In this document: one piece after another, positions 30,298 to 41,666 of the stretch
Layout of the letters: every line of letters starts with the position of its first letter
Position numbering within the stretch: the first letter of the stretch is position 1
NCBI RefSeq assembly: GCF_000485595.1
Contig: NW_014577127.1
Location: forward strand, 187,821 to 230,271
Length of the DNA: 42,451 nt
Source: Priapulus caudatus
Lineage: Eukaryota > Priapulida > Priapulimorpha > Priapulimorphida > Priapulidae
Direction of reading: 5' to 3'
Position numbers and translations under genes: made by a program
Notes under the pieces: model-generated
Databases searched by the model: none
What the model was told of the DNA's origin: nothing
The model's input: the letters and a program-made list of their open reading frames with translations, nothing else

Positions 30298-30790
30298 ATA
30301 GCCGCGTTCACACGTAGCAAGAAATCCGGTATTTAGCGTTCACACGAGGCAAAATGCGCGGTCTAAGAAATACGGTATCTAAACAGATCCGGTATTTGAT
30401 GTAATTACGCGGCTTCCCAAACCCCGAATAATTTGCCGTGCTTGAGAAATACCGGATCTCTTGGACCGCGCATTTTCTCGTGTGAACGCTAAATACCGGA
30501 TTTCTGAAGCCGCGTATTTTATAGACTGGTTCGCGCTTGACAGTTCCAGTGTAACGCGAGTGGAACTGTCGAGCGCGGACCAGTCTACGTATTTTATCGG
30601 CAGTTGGTGCGCATTGCATTGTTTATTTCGCATTGTTCGCTTGATTGTTTAAAGCAGCTCGCAGCTCGCAAATACCGTATTTCTGGAGCCGCGAATCAGC
30701 GTGTGAACGCTCAGCGCGTATTTGTCTCAGATTCGGTATTTTGCAAATACCGTATTTCATAAATACGAGGTCTCGTGTGAACGAGGCTAT
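30298..30790. mobile_element. MITE with ATAGCC(G/T)CGTTCACACG ends and nested hairpins
   Basis: The left end ATAGCCGCGTTCACACG and right end CGTGTGAACGAGGCTAT are inverted repeats with a TA at both edges, as for TA-targeting elements. Inside are further inverted pairs: 30,331-30,370 with 30,461-30,500 (CGTTCACACGAG, AATGCGCGGTC), and a long hairpin at about 30,524-30,586 around TTGACAGTTCCA/TGGAACTGTC. Non-coding. Confidence 0.8.
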
Positions 30791-33382
30791 TGATTGCGAG
30801 CCATATTCACCACCGCCAAACACCTGCTATTATTTTAAACCGCACTGCACGATACTATTGTAGTCATTTTCCATTGTTATACACACACGTTCGCATGTAC
30901 CGAATTCTCCTATAATAACATAAATGATAAAACATATCTCTTTTGAAACAGTGATCGGGCTCCGGGTAGAGTGGTGTAATTAGCGACACACTAGGGCGGG
31001 GACATGTGGTGTTTCGTAGGCCGAGAAACGGGCTCATTTGCACAACAATGCTCTAGATTACTGGTACTGTACATATGGCATCAAAATGCCAAACAAATGA
31101 TAATTAGAGACACACAATCGTATTTGTTTACATTATAGTAAACAAATTATCAGCCAGGCAGATAAACATATATACAAGCTGTTGTTACATTGCTGTGGCT
31201 CTTGTTAATACAAGAATGTTTGAATAAAATTTTGCTCATGAATATAAAACCGCAAAACGTGAGCCTCTGGTTGGCACGCAATGAAACACATGAAACTAAT
31301 GCATCAAGTACAGCAAATATTATTTCAGCCACTATCATAATTGGTCTTTTTATCTGTCTAACCACGGTCCCCTTTGATAGTGCACGGCTTGGTCGGTTAC
31401 GCTAGACCAGTTTTCACGCGTTCACGCTAAAATATCGACTTTGCAACGCTTCTTTTCCATGCACTGTCTTTCGAACGTCACATCGCAACAATGATTGGCT
31501 GGAACTTCCTAATAATAACGCAGAATATAAATAGGTCAATTAAAAATGAATTTCTTATTCTTTATTTAACCCGAAATGTTGTTTTATCATCCAATATACG
31601 AAAAACTTCACAGCTTTTTTTAAAACAAATGAGACAATAGTAGAATCTATACCTTGCCGTCCCATGTTTACGTGGTGCTATATATATATATATATACATG
31701 CAAGGAACAAACCGCGATTCTACTATTTCTTTGGCTACTACCTCTCACTAAGAACTACGTCTAGAACACGTGTTTTGAGTTCTGAGCGTTGACACCTTGA
31801 AATCTGACAGTTGACAAATGATTTTCACAAGATTGTTACTATAATTTTTTTCATATATAAGAAAAGATGAAGATTGTCAAAGAAAATAATATGGAATTTG
31901 TCTCCTCCAATGTCAGCTCTCTATTTACAATGACCATGATATGGCCCAAATTTGAACACGTTAGATGTGAACCTAGTTTGACTAGGGTCAAATGTCTCCT
32001 GACATTACTGCATCAAACAAAAAGATTTTTAACCCAGGGTCCATCAGACCATTTAACCGAAATGATTTTGATTGACTACAGGCTGAAATAGAGAGCTGCC
32101 ACCTGTAACTAATTAACGCAGGCAAAAACTACACAGTACTATCACCACCACATGCACTGACAGTGGCCACTGGCAGTGGCATAAGTTACATTTAACACAC
32201 TGACAGTACAGAATGCCATAGAAATTGTACGATTTAAGGAGCATTTAAACCTTCTTCAACCAAATTTAGCTTTTGAAATTTCACTGTGACATTGTAGCCT
32301 CATACATCCATGCATGTATAGATTCTACTAGCAAAGCCGGCAGTCAAATTCTTTCTAACAGTAAACAAATCCATGTTTAACCCTCCTCTTGAGGGTCAAA
32401 AGGTTATCCGACACTTACTCTTCGCATGTCAGCAGAAAGTACATTTCATGGTCCTTTCAATAAAGCCATAAAAACGCTAAGTCACCGCTGAAACAAAAAA
32501 GTTTTTCAATCGCTCCGTCAGACCATGTCCTCAGAAAATGTCTAAAATCTGCCCTGTGCCCATTGACCTTTGACCTGTGACCTCCAATTTCGGCACAGTG
32601 ATGGCTTTTTCTACCATGATGCTATACACCGACTATCACGAGCCTAGGTCAAGCTGTTTAGATTTGTGCCGCAATTCTGCATTTCCTCCCTATAATGTTC
32701 CCCCTTCTTTTACACCTCTTGACCTTTGACCTTTGACCCCCAGCTTCGACATCCCAACTCGTTTTGACGATACCCCCTCCCCCGACGTTCCGAATATCGT
32801 GACCGTACGTCCAGCGGTTAAGATTTGTGCCCAACTGTTGACGCACGGACGCACAGACGCACGCTCATGCGATTCTACAAGCTGCATCTGACTACAGGGA
32901 CCCTACATCTGACTATGTCAGATGAGCTAAAAATGGATTCTCTGACCTTTGAACCAATACCACCTAATATTTAAATTCATCTCAGACATATAACACATTT
33001 TCGGAGTTCACCCGTAAACGCTGAATGTGGACAGTTTGAATGTAGGTGTGTGCCACCACTGTAAACTCCTATGACTACCCTAGCCAAGCTACACGATATC
33101 AGATACCTGCCACCAATACAACCATGCCAACACAAGTACTGTCTAGTGTCTACTCGGCACATATAGAGAATAAGCCGATTGGAAATTAATAACCTGTAAA
33201 CAGCTAGATTCACTGATACATCATCCATCGAAACTATCGTAATTACTTATCGGCTGTTACTACATTACAGCACAAACGGCTAATAGCAGCTATTCAACTG
33301 TCAGATGGTAAACTCGGAAAAATATCATGAATAGTTAATTACGGATCTATATCGGTACATTGCACTGCTGCTGGGGATCACA
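30791..33382. other. Unassigned, probably old interspersed repeats
   Basis: No supported gene. 32,400-32,900 holds two TGACCTTTGACC blocks (32,563-32,585 and 32,719-32,740) in a context typical of dispersed marine-invertebrate repeats. A (TA)n run lies at 31,679-31,695. Confidence 0.4.
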
Positions 33383-33499
33383 ATGGGTGCACGCATGAAT
33401 GTGCTAAACGATGGATTTTATGTTCCCGACGTAGAAAAAATCGCTTCTGGCAGCTACCATATAACAACGAAAGCAAAACCATGCAAACATATGTTCACG
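33383..33499 (+). CDS. Candidate first coding exon, unknown gene
   Basis: ATG in a strong context (ACAATGG), 39 open codons MGARMNVLNDGFYVPDVEKI then ASGSYHITTKAKPCKHMFT, and a good donor ACG|GTATGT. No homologue recognised and no following exon identified, so this may be chance. Confidence 0.2.
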
Positions 33500-33849
33500 G
33501 TATGTTATTTGTTATACAAAGCTCCCATGGATCTACCATATATTCTAGCTGAGCAAAGATACCAAAGCCAGATATGAACGATGGAATGCATACGAATATA
33601 TGTTCGTTTCACCGAATCCTTGTGTAATAACAACAAATCTGTAACAATATCACGACTGCAATGACGTATATATGATAATTTATGAAAAGACAAAATAAGA
33701 ATGACGAATTTGACACAATCGAAATACACGTGTAGTTTACACGTTTATAATATATATGCAACTAGAGCACTCGGAGAGAACAGACCTCCGCCAAGGCAGC
33801 TCAATTCTCTCACTGTGAAATTTTTTATTAATTAATTAAATGATTAATT

Positions 33850-34175
33850 GGATCCGGATCACCACCAAAATGTAATCAATTCTAAGTTATCCCATTTCTG
33901 ACCTATCCTGAAAATTTCATTAATTGGATCTGGATCACCACCAAAATGTAATCAATTCTAAGTTACCCCATTTCTAACCTATCCTGAAAATTTTATTAAT
34001 TAATTAATTAATTTGATCCGGATCACCACCAAAATGTAATCAATTCTAAGTTACCCCATTTCTAACCTATCCTGAAAATTTTATTAATTAATTAATTAAT
34101 TGGATCCGGATGACCACCAAAATCTCATCAATTCTAAGTTAGGCAATTTCTGACCTATCCTGAAAATTTTATGAC
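33850..34175. repeat. Four tandem copies of a 77-88-bp unit
   Basis: Units start at 33,850, 33,927, 34,015 and 34,102. Each has GATCACCACCAAAATGTAAT and CCTATCCTGAAAATTT; the ATTAATTAATT linker differs in length. Confidence 0.9.
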
Positions 34176-34196
34176 AATCCGTCCATAACTTTTGCA

Positions 34197-34936
34197 GTTA
34201 AAGCCTCAGTCACACTGGGGCCGGACTGTCCACGGATTACCACGGATGGGGTAGGATCTCCCCGGACCGTAAAATTTATAATCCGTGGCGATCCGGGTGA
34301 ATTAATTTCGAGACGGTAAAAAAAAAGCATCATCGGGCCGGATCGGGCCGGACCAGCATGGCAGCGCCACGGACCATCCTGGGATTGAGCCGCGGATGAA
34401 GCCGGCCCCAAGCACGGAGTCACTACGGACCGGCGCCGGCGGACCGCCCCAGACTGGCCTTCGGACCGGCCACGGACGCTGATCCAACCTGGTCCGGCCC
34501 CGTCCTGGCCCATCCGTGCTCCCATCCGTGTTGGGTCCGACTTGATCGCGTATGTGATCCGTGGCCGACAAAAACGACATGGATGGTCACGGATGGGCCC
34601 GGTTCAACACCGGTGTGGGCCGGTTCAACACGGTGCACTACGCGACGTCCCGGACCTACCACGGACGCAGCCTACGTGACCTACCACGGACAGCGCCATG
34701 GACCGTCCAGGACCAACCCCGGATGGGGAAAACTTCCCGGACCGTCCCGGATCACCCCGAAATTTTAAAAACAGTTTAAACTTCCAGAGCGATATCCCGG
34801 AATGCGCAGGACGCATCAAGGACGCACCCGGACCGCGGACCGATCCAGGACCGTCCAGGACCCAACAAGGATCTCTCCCCGGATCAGGCCGGCAGCGTCC
34901 GGCCCGGTCCGGGAGCTTGGCGTGACTTTAGCTTAA
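34197..34936. mobile_element. Nested GC-rich element (CCGGACC/CACGGA repeats)
   Basis: Left edge TTAAAGCCTCAGTCACACTG and right edge CACGCCAAG/GTGACTTTAGCTTAA form imperfect inverted repeats. The interior is dense in GGACCG, CCGGACC and CACGGA motifs in both orientations and far more GC-rich than the host element. TTAA occurs at both edges. Non-coding. Confidence 0.65.
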
Positions 34937-35374
34937 GCTGTACACGCACAAACCAACAAACACGTGCGCCGGTGCATAACCTCCTGCCAACCCCTTGGCG
35001 GAGGTAATTATATATATAATTAGTGTCATTGCGTTTTGTCTCACCCCTTTCCTATATATAAGTTATTCCAAACGTCCTCAACCGTTCACACCACATGTAT
35101 TGACAACCGATCGACACTATCACAGTATACGTGAGCTCGTACATCACGTCACTTACAGACCACTGAAGCTAAATTACTCACTCTATCCTACCTATAATCT
35201 TGCTTTCGCATGTTCATTTCCATGGTGTACCTATCCCTCTAAGTCATACGTGCATGACAAAACTAACAAACCTCGTGACAGCCAGTCTCACACAAGCTCT
35301 ACCCGTATAGGCCCTTCCCTCCCACTACACTGACTAGCAGGGTTAGGCTGAGGTAGAGCTGGGTGGGGGGGCGT

Positions 35375-35670
35375 CGTATCCGGACAACTACCCACTGATG
35401 GACAATTACCGCACCGGACAATTACTCCCCCGACAATTACCCACGCAGGACAATTACCCACCCAGACGATTACCACAACAAGACGATTACCCACCATGAC
35501 AATTACCCACCAGGACAATTACCCACTAGGACAAACCCACCAGGACAATTACCCACTGGACAACTAACCCCCCGGACAATTACCCACCCGGACAATTACC
35601 CACCAGAGACAATTACGCCATCCGGACAATTACCCACCAGGGCAATTACCCCCCCCCCTCACGATTACCG
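35375..35670 (+). repeat. Minisatellite GGACAATTACCCACC, about 16-18 bp
   Basis: About 17 copies with variable linkers, plus strand GGACAATTACCC. Confidence 0.92.
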
Positions 35671-35691
35671 TTAGCCCCCCCCCCCCACACC

Positions 35692-35860
35692 CAGTGTTGT
35701 AGGTCTCGAGGCCGGTCTTGGCTCGAGACCGGCCTCGAACGCATTTTCCCTTGTCTCGGTCTCGTCTTGGCCTCGGAGTGCAATGACTCGAACTCGGACT
35801 CGGACTCGAGCCCTCCGGAACTGCGAGGACTCGGGTCGAGGCCGGCTCGAGGCCACTACA
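35692..35860. repeat. CTCGAGGCCGG repeat with hAT-like end
   Basis: Begins CAGTGTTGTAGGTCTCGAGG; CAGTGTTGTAG is a common hAT terminus. Ends CCGGCTCGAGGCCACTACA, approximately its inverse. The interior is GACTCG/CTCGAG repeat. Confidence 0.55.
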
Positions 35861-36170
35861 TACATTGTAATACGAGGCAGTTTACAAGATTTAAAAGCTA
35901 AAACCTTAGGTTTCTAGATAGCACGGCCTAATCTTGTAACGTTTTCAATGCTCAATTAAGATTCTTGTCCCTTGTGTTTGAATCTGTGTGACTGTCGTCC
36001 CTTTGCGCTTTTCCTACCACTGCCTTCTCTTCTTCTACCACTTCGAAGGTACTAGCACTCTCTAATTGGTTCAACAAGCCCATTGTGTCATTTGCGTAAA
36101 ACAGAAATGGATCCGTTATTTGGACACGTTTCGTATGACTCGTGCTATGTGTTTTCGTGCGCATGCAGTT

Positions 36171-36945
36171 GCAGCAAGCAGAATGCGTGATATTGTTCGA
36201 TACAAGCACACGCACGCACGCACGCACGTCTACGTGCACACGCACGCACGTGTACGTGCACACCGCACGCACGCTCGCATGCACGGCACGTGTACGTGCC
36301 CACGCACACACGCACGCACGCGACGTCTACGAGCACACGCACGGCCAGCACGCACGCAACGCACGCCCCGCACGCACACACGCACCGCATGCACACACGT
36401 GTACCTGCACACGCACGCACCGCACGCACGTGTACCTGCAGCACGCACGCACGTACGTGTACCAGCACACACACGCACGTACGCACGCACGTACACATGC
36501 ACACACGTGAGCCTGCACACGCACACACGGCACGCACGCGCACGCACGCACGCACGCACACAGGCACGCACGCCACGCGCACGCACGCACGCACGCACGT
36601 GTACGTACACACGCACGCACGGCACGCACGCACGCACGCACGCCACGTGTACGTACACACGCACGCACGCACGCACGCACCGCAGCACGTGTACCGTGTA
36701 AGTTCACACGACGCAGCGCACACACCAAGCATGCACGCACGTGTACGTGCACACGCACGCAACGCACACGTGTACATGCACACGCACACACGCAGCACGC
36801 ACGTGTACGTACACTACATAAAACAGCGCTTTCTATCAAGAACATTGTGGTCATTCATCTGTAAATGTCAAGCAGCACGCTCGCTTCTGCCAACCCACAA
36901 CACATAACAAATACACATGACCTGATCTATGACGTCACGTGAAAC
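36171..36945. repeat. Large inverted repeat, left arm (ACGC minisatellite element)
   Basis: The outer unique block 36,171-36,213 (GCAGCAAGCA, TGCGTGATATTGT) is followed by about 600 bases of ACGC/GTGTACGTGCACACGC minisatellite, then the inner unique block 36,858-36,945 (CATGACCTGATCTATGACGT). All three reappear inverted at 37,341-37,720. Confidence 0.85.
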
Positions 36946-37059
36946 CATCGCTATATCACTTCGAATGTCTACGATGCACTGTTGCGATTTTTTCCCTTTT
37001 TCCGATTTTTCTTTTTTTCCCCGATTTTTTCCCGTTTCCGATTTTTCTCCTTTTTTTTT

Positions 37060-37191
37060 CATACAAACTGGACTCGGACTCGAACTCGGAACTCGGACTC
37101 GGGTGGCGCGGACTCGACTCGGACTCGGACTTCGGGCGCGGACTCGACTCGGACTCGGGGGGGGGGGGGGGTGCACTCGACTACAACACTG
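37060..37191. repeat. GACTCG repeat ending CTACAACACTG
   Basis: GGACTCGGACTCG units, a run of 16 G (37,157-37,171), then CTACAACACTG, the inverse of the hAT-like end at 35,692. Confidence 0.6.
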
Positions 37192-37340
37192 CCCACACAC
37201 ACACACACACCGTACAGTAATGATGATTCATCTAACGGACCAACTTCATGCATTTCATAATTTCAACTTCACATTCGCTGATAGTGATACTGCCGATATT
37301 TTGACTATTGCGACATTTTTCCGATACCCGAATATAGAGT

Positions 37341-37720
37341 GTTTCACGTGACGTCATAGATCAGGTCACGTGTATTTGTTATGTGTCATGGTTGGCAGAA
37401 GCGAAAGCATGCTGCTTGACCATTTACAGATGATCGGTGCGTGCGTGCGTGCTGCGTGCGTGCGTGCGCGTGTGCAGGTACACGTTCGTACGTGCGTGCT
37501 TGTGGGCGTGTGCGCAGGTATACGTGTGTGCATGTGTGCGGTGCGTGCGTACTGCGTGTGTGTGTCAGGTACACGTGCATGCATGGGCACGTAGACGGGT
37601 GTGCTTGCGTGCGTGCGTGCGCACGTACACGTGCGTGCATGCGTGTGCACGTACACGTGCGTGCATGAGTGTGTGCGTGCGTGTGCACGTATCGTACAAT
37701 ATCACGCATTTGCTTGCTGC
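37341..37720. repeat. Large inverted repeat, right arm
   Basis: The inner block 37,341-37,430 and outer block 37,689-37,720 are reverse complements of 36,858-36,945 and 36,171-36,213. The minisatellite between is about 250 bases, shorter than on the left. Confidence 0.85.
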
Positions 37721-37739
37721 CAACCGTTAAACTGCGAAT

Positions 37740-38880
37740 GTGCGCATATGACGTCAATGTTTATCAACATGAAACACTCCTATTGAAGTTTCATATCGGC
37801 AAGTATCGGCCTTCACCTGCGCATCAGCAGCGGGAGCGAAGCGCAGCCACCAATGCACACGTACATGTCTAGACATTTTCTGGTGCCGCTTAATACAATG
37901 AATAACATCACATTATTTTACGTGGCTGCGCCACGCGCCTGGCAGTCGCCGCATCACGTTATTCTTGTAGTGTTGTTCTTGTTATTCTTCAAGTAAATTT
38001 ATTACGCGCTGTTGCAAATTCGTGTAATGCAAACTCGCGTAAATCAAGAAACAGCAGCGACGCGACACCCACTTAATTACCTTTCCGTACATTAAGTAAT
38101 ACTTTGCCTACGCGACAGTGCTGGCGATACTCGCGCGAGCGTCGCTCCCCGCGCCTAATCGCTCGCATGCTGAGTCCATCTGTGCATCTTCACGCTCGCG
38201 TATCCTACCATAGGCGTTCGATTTATCGATTGCCCGAAATTGCAGTCTGCTCCCCTCAAGCGGTTGTTAAAATTCGGAATTTATTGAATACATCATTAGA
38301 TGTATATATTGCGATATAATAGAAAATTATGTATTTTCATAATGTACATTATCACAACCTGTATCCCATAAAAACTAAAAATCTTGTATACATTGATTCA
38401 GAGATGAAATGTGAAAACAATGATTTAAAACCTCATATTAGACAATTCAGTAATGATTTTGAAACTTTATTCACAATTCTATTCTGACATTAATCAAGCA
38501 TTCAGAATGACCATTGTTTCATTTTTGGCCGCACTGTCTAAATTATTGTTATAACTATTCATAAGTGAAGAAGGGATGTACATATGCAAATATACAGTAC
38601 TTCCACAGTGGCAGATTACATGACCTTTAAAAGCAATTTTATATATCACGCTGTGAAAATTGACAATTAAGTACGTAAATTTGTTGCAGTAAACTAGTGA
38701 TGTATTTGTCATGTGGTCAAATTGCTGATAAATATCATCAATCCTACTAAAATATAAGCTAGGGAAAAATTCAGATAGATGACCTTAGAATTAATGCGTC
38801 AAATTGCACCATTTTGCATCAAAATAAAAAAGATTTTCGGAAGGAATGCTCCCCCCCCCCTTCACACAAGTATTAACACT
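37740..38880. other. Unassigned AT-rich sequence
   Basis: No gene, RNA or repeat recognised. Confidence 0.5.
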
Positions 38881-38917
38881 TGTAATAAATTCTTGTAAAT
38901 CAGTATATTCATTCACG

Positions 38918-38990
38918 TACACACACACGCACGCACACAGCCACGCACGCACGCACGCACACAGACACGCACGCACGCACACAGCCAGCC
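38918..38990. repeat. ACGC/ACAC microsatellite
   Basis: (ACGC)n with ACACAG interruptions. Confidence 0.9.
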
Positions 38991-39244
38991 ACATATACGA
39001 ACACACGCACAAACAGTTACATAACAATTAAACATAACGTACATGGCCAAGAGCAAGATCATTTGGGGTTACAACATTTCCGTCATTATAGGAGGGGTAG
39101 GGGCGACTCCCCTCCCGCGTCCCAATTATCGACGCCGCTGTTCTAGACTACATGGGGTAAACATTTCTCTCTTTTCCAGACATACATTATGTATTGCAGA
39201 GGACAAAAATTTACTGAAGGGGGAATTTTTTCCTTATTGGAAGG

Positions 39245-39345
39245 TTAGGTGGGTAATTGTCCTGGTGGATAATTGTCCTGGTGGGTAATTGTCCTGGTGA
39301 GTAATTGTCCTGGTGGGTAATTGTCCGGGGGGTAGTTGTCCTAGA
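39245..39345 (-). repeat. Minisatellite GGTGGGTAATTGTCCT (inverse of 35,375-35,670)
   Basis: Six copies of GGTGGGTAATTGTCCT, the reverse complement of the GGACAATTACCCACC unit. Confidence 0.92.
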
Positions 39346-39544
39346 ATCAGCTGGGGTACCTATAGCGGGAGCAAAAGGTTACACGGATAGAGCAAGCCCC
39401 ACGTCAGACAACTACCTGCGCGCACCTAGAGCAATCAGTGACAGTCTCTGTTCTAAAGTTATGGTAACAGCTAGTTGATCTGAAGATCAAACGTGTCTGC
39501 GTTTTCAAATAATTTACGAGAGAATTTACAATTCACAGTATGCA

Positions 39545-39682
39545 TGTATGTATGTGTGAGCAGGCACGTGTGGCGTACGCGTGCGTGCGTGCGTGCATGT
39601 TCGTGCTGTACTTTGCAGTGCCGTGTTCTGTTGTGTTATGCAACGCTATGCTGTGCTGCGCGCGTGCGTGTGTGGGTTGTGC

Positions 39683-39723
<41 letters not shown>

Positions 39724-40020
39724 CGTGCGTACGTGCGTGCGTGCGTGCGTGCGTGCGTGTGTGCGTGCATGCGTATGTGTGCATGCATGCGTGCGTGCGT
39801 GCACTCATGTGTGTGTGCATGCGTGCGTGCGCTGCGTATGTCTGTGTGTGCGTGCAAGTGCGTGCGTGCGTGCATGCGTATGTGTGCGTGCGTGCGTGCA
39901 TGCATGTGTGTATGCATGCGTGCGTGCGTGCGTGCAAGTGAGTGCGCGTGTATACTTAAAGTACGTAGATTTGTGCGCGCGTGTGCGTGCGTGTGTGTGG
40001 ACGTGCGCGCGTGTGTCAGG
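39545..40020. repeat. GTGC/GTGT simple repeat
   Basis: (GTGC)n and (GT)n tracts with ATGC variants. Cysteine-rich (ACVRACV) and histidine/threonine-rich open frames here are artefacts. Confidence 0.92.
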
Positions 40021-41252
40021 CAGGAGTGCGTCGGCCTTCAGGTTCAGCGCGTGGAGGTTCACTACAAAAGCAAGCGCAGCCAGGTATAGGATTTTTACCT
40101 AGGAAAATCAATGTGTCATCACACTGCACGCGGGCAGCTGTATCACGGGTGTTCCGCAACTACCATGAGCAATCAGCTCACGGGCGTTGCTACGCGGTGC
40201 TGACTGATGAACAGCGTAATAATACAGCCTTATACGGCTTACACATTACACATTATCGGCATGTCAAATGAAACCTACGGTGCAAACCCATAGCGGCTGT
40301 TTAGTACTAGTAGCAGCGTAGTCGTTTCACGAGCTATAGATATATAGTCAGGATATTGCAAGCTTGTACGGCGATAGATTAATTTGGTTAGGAAGAATAG
40401 ATCAATAGTAGATCTATATGAGCAGGCAGCTAAACCTGCACAAAGTAAGTATATAATAAAAAATGATAATGGGAACGTTTGAAAGTCGAGTAAAATGTAG
40501 AAAGTGACGCATACTAAAATACATAAAAAAAGCAGAAAACGTTAAATAAAATATTAAAAACATGAAGGGGGAAATGCATAGGATATGAGCAGTTTTGGGA
40601 ATTCATGCCAATAGCCTATGAAGCACATTCGCATAGATAATGTAAACGAGGAGTATTTAGCTTACTTCTCAAAGTCAACGTTATCAAATGAAATTGCGAA
40701 TATTGAGGATCCTCTTGTTGATCAAAAGACAGTTACTAAGTAGTAAAATATTGCACATCAGCCGATAGAACGTTTTATAACCTGCTTACCATAGAGTAAA
40801 GAAATGATAGTTGAGACAAATAACTTAATGAATACTGTGTTCCCCAGATGGTATCAAAACCTAAAATATCTTCATTGAGATTCATTTTGAACTGAGAATG
40901 GTGAAGAATGTAAAGTACTACAGTGAACTCTCAATTATCTACTAGCATCCTCTATTCAATGGCACTTAGTATCTAAAGGCAGTTGTAGAACAATGTTTAT
41001 CTCAAGTGACACCTAATGAATAGAGGTCAATGCATTTATGTATATTTTTAACAAGGATAGCCTATAGGGTTTGTTTGGTTGATGGCTGAGTTCTCCATGA
41101 TCCATTCGAATGATCTCTATTTTCCAATTTTCCAATTCTGTTCTTACTTCAATCACTGGGAATTTTTTGACTAAAAACAACATAGGTAAGTAACATCATC
41201 AATATGATCACCCCTGAACATAAATGCTTACCATTCAGGGAATAGCACCTGC
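40021..41252. other. Unassigned
   Basis: 40,035-40,090 reads like a short plus-strand exon (RVEVHYKSKRSQ between CAG and GTATAG) but there is no supporting neighbour. The rest is AT-rich with nothing seen. Confidence 0.3.
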
Positions 41253-41260
41253 CTTATTAG

Positions 41261-41658
41261 TAGTGTTGTCAATCGGTTGTAATTTCGTAATCGATCATCG
41301 GTTGGACCCAATTAAGTAACCGATGATCGGTTACAATCGGTTACTCGGGGTGTTGAATGCCTGCGTGTGCGTAACGTCGTGTGCATGTACGTGTGTGCAT
41401 GTATGTGCTTATTTAGCCCTGTTTACTGTTTGTTTTGCACTGTTTACTACTGTGTGTATATTATAATACATGTACATGTTAATAAAGGATAACTTGTATA
41501 GTAGCGATGATATCTCTGATTCTCATCACTTCAAGTTTTACATTTATTTCAATTTTTTTTTTTCGATGAAATCCATTATGGATTTTGATAACCAAGCGCT
41601 TGGTTCGAGCCACTGTTCAACCGATGATCGAGTATAATCGATGATCATGACATCACTA
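41261..41658. mobile_element. hAT-like MITE with 8-bp target-site duplication
   Basis: Flanked by the perfect direct repeat CTTATTAG (41,253-41,260 and 41,659-41,666). The ends TAGTGTTGTCAATCGG and its inverse ending GACATCACTA are imperfect inverted repeats of about 46 bases, both with ATCGATCATCGGTTG-type blocks. Eight-base duplications and T/CAGTGNTG ends fit the hAT superfamily. 398 bases and non-coding, so it needs a transposase from elsewhere. Confidence 0.88.
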
Positions 41659-41666
41659 CTTATTAG

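Larger units (their letters stand above)
33785..35004. mobile_element. Composite TIR element with CCTCCGCCAAGG ends
   Basis: The outer inverted repeats CCTCCGCCAAGG (33,785-33,796) and CCTTGGCGGAGG (34,993-35,004) are perfect. The left half has four tandem copies of a 77-88-bp unit starting GGATCCGGATCACCACC. The right half ends ACAAACCAACAAACACG before CCTTGGCGGAGG. From general knowledge this GGCGGAGG/CAAACAAAC family is widespread in marine invertebrates. A second element is nested at about 34,197-34,936. Confidence 0.75.

Noticed and set aside
31867-32091. 74-codon plus-strand frame MKIVKENNMEFVSSNV...
   Set aside because: No homologue, no splice support, and surrounded by repeat-like sequence; probably chance.
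35375-35670. CRISPR-like array of GGACAATTACCC repeats
   Set aside because: Repeats are 16-18 bases with almost no spacers in animal DNA; this is a minisatellite.
36066-36855. Long open frames on both strands full of ART/HAR or CVRAC repeats
   Set aside because: They are translations of ACGC/GTGC tandem repeats, open in all frames; no start context, splice signal or domain.
39493-40271. Long cysteine/valine/arginine-rich plus-strand frames and the RVEVHYKSKRSQ exon-like tail
   Set aside because: The first part is GTGC repeat translation. The tail has CAG and GTATAG edges but no neighbour exon or known homologue.
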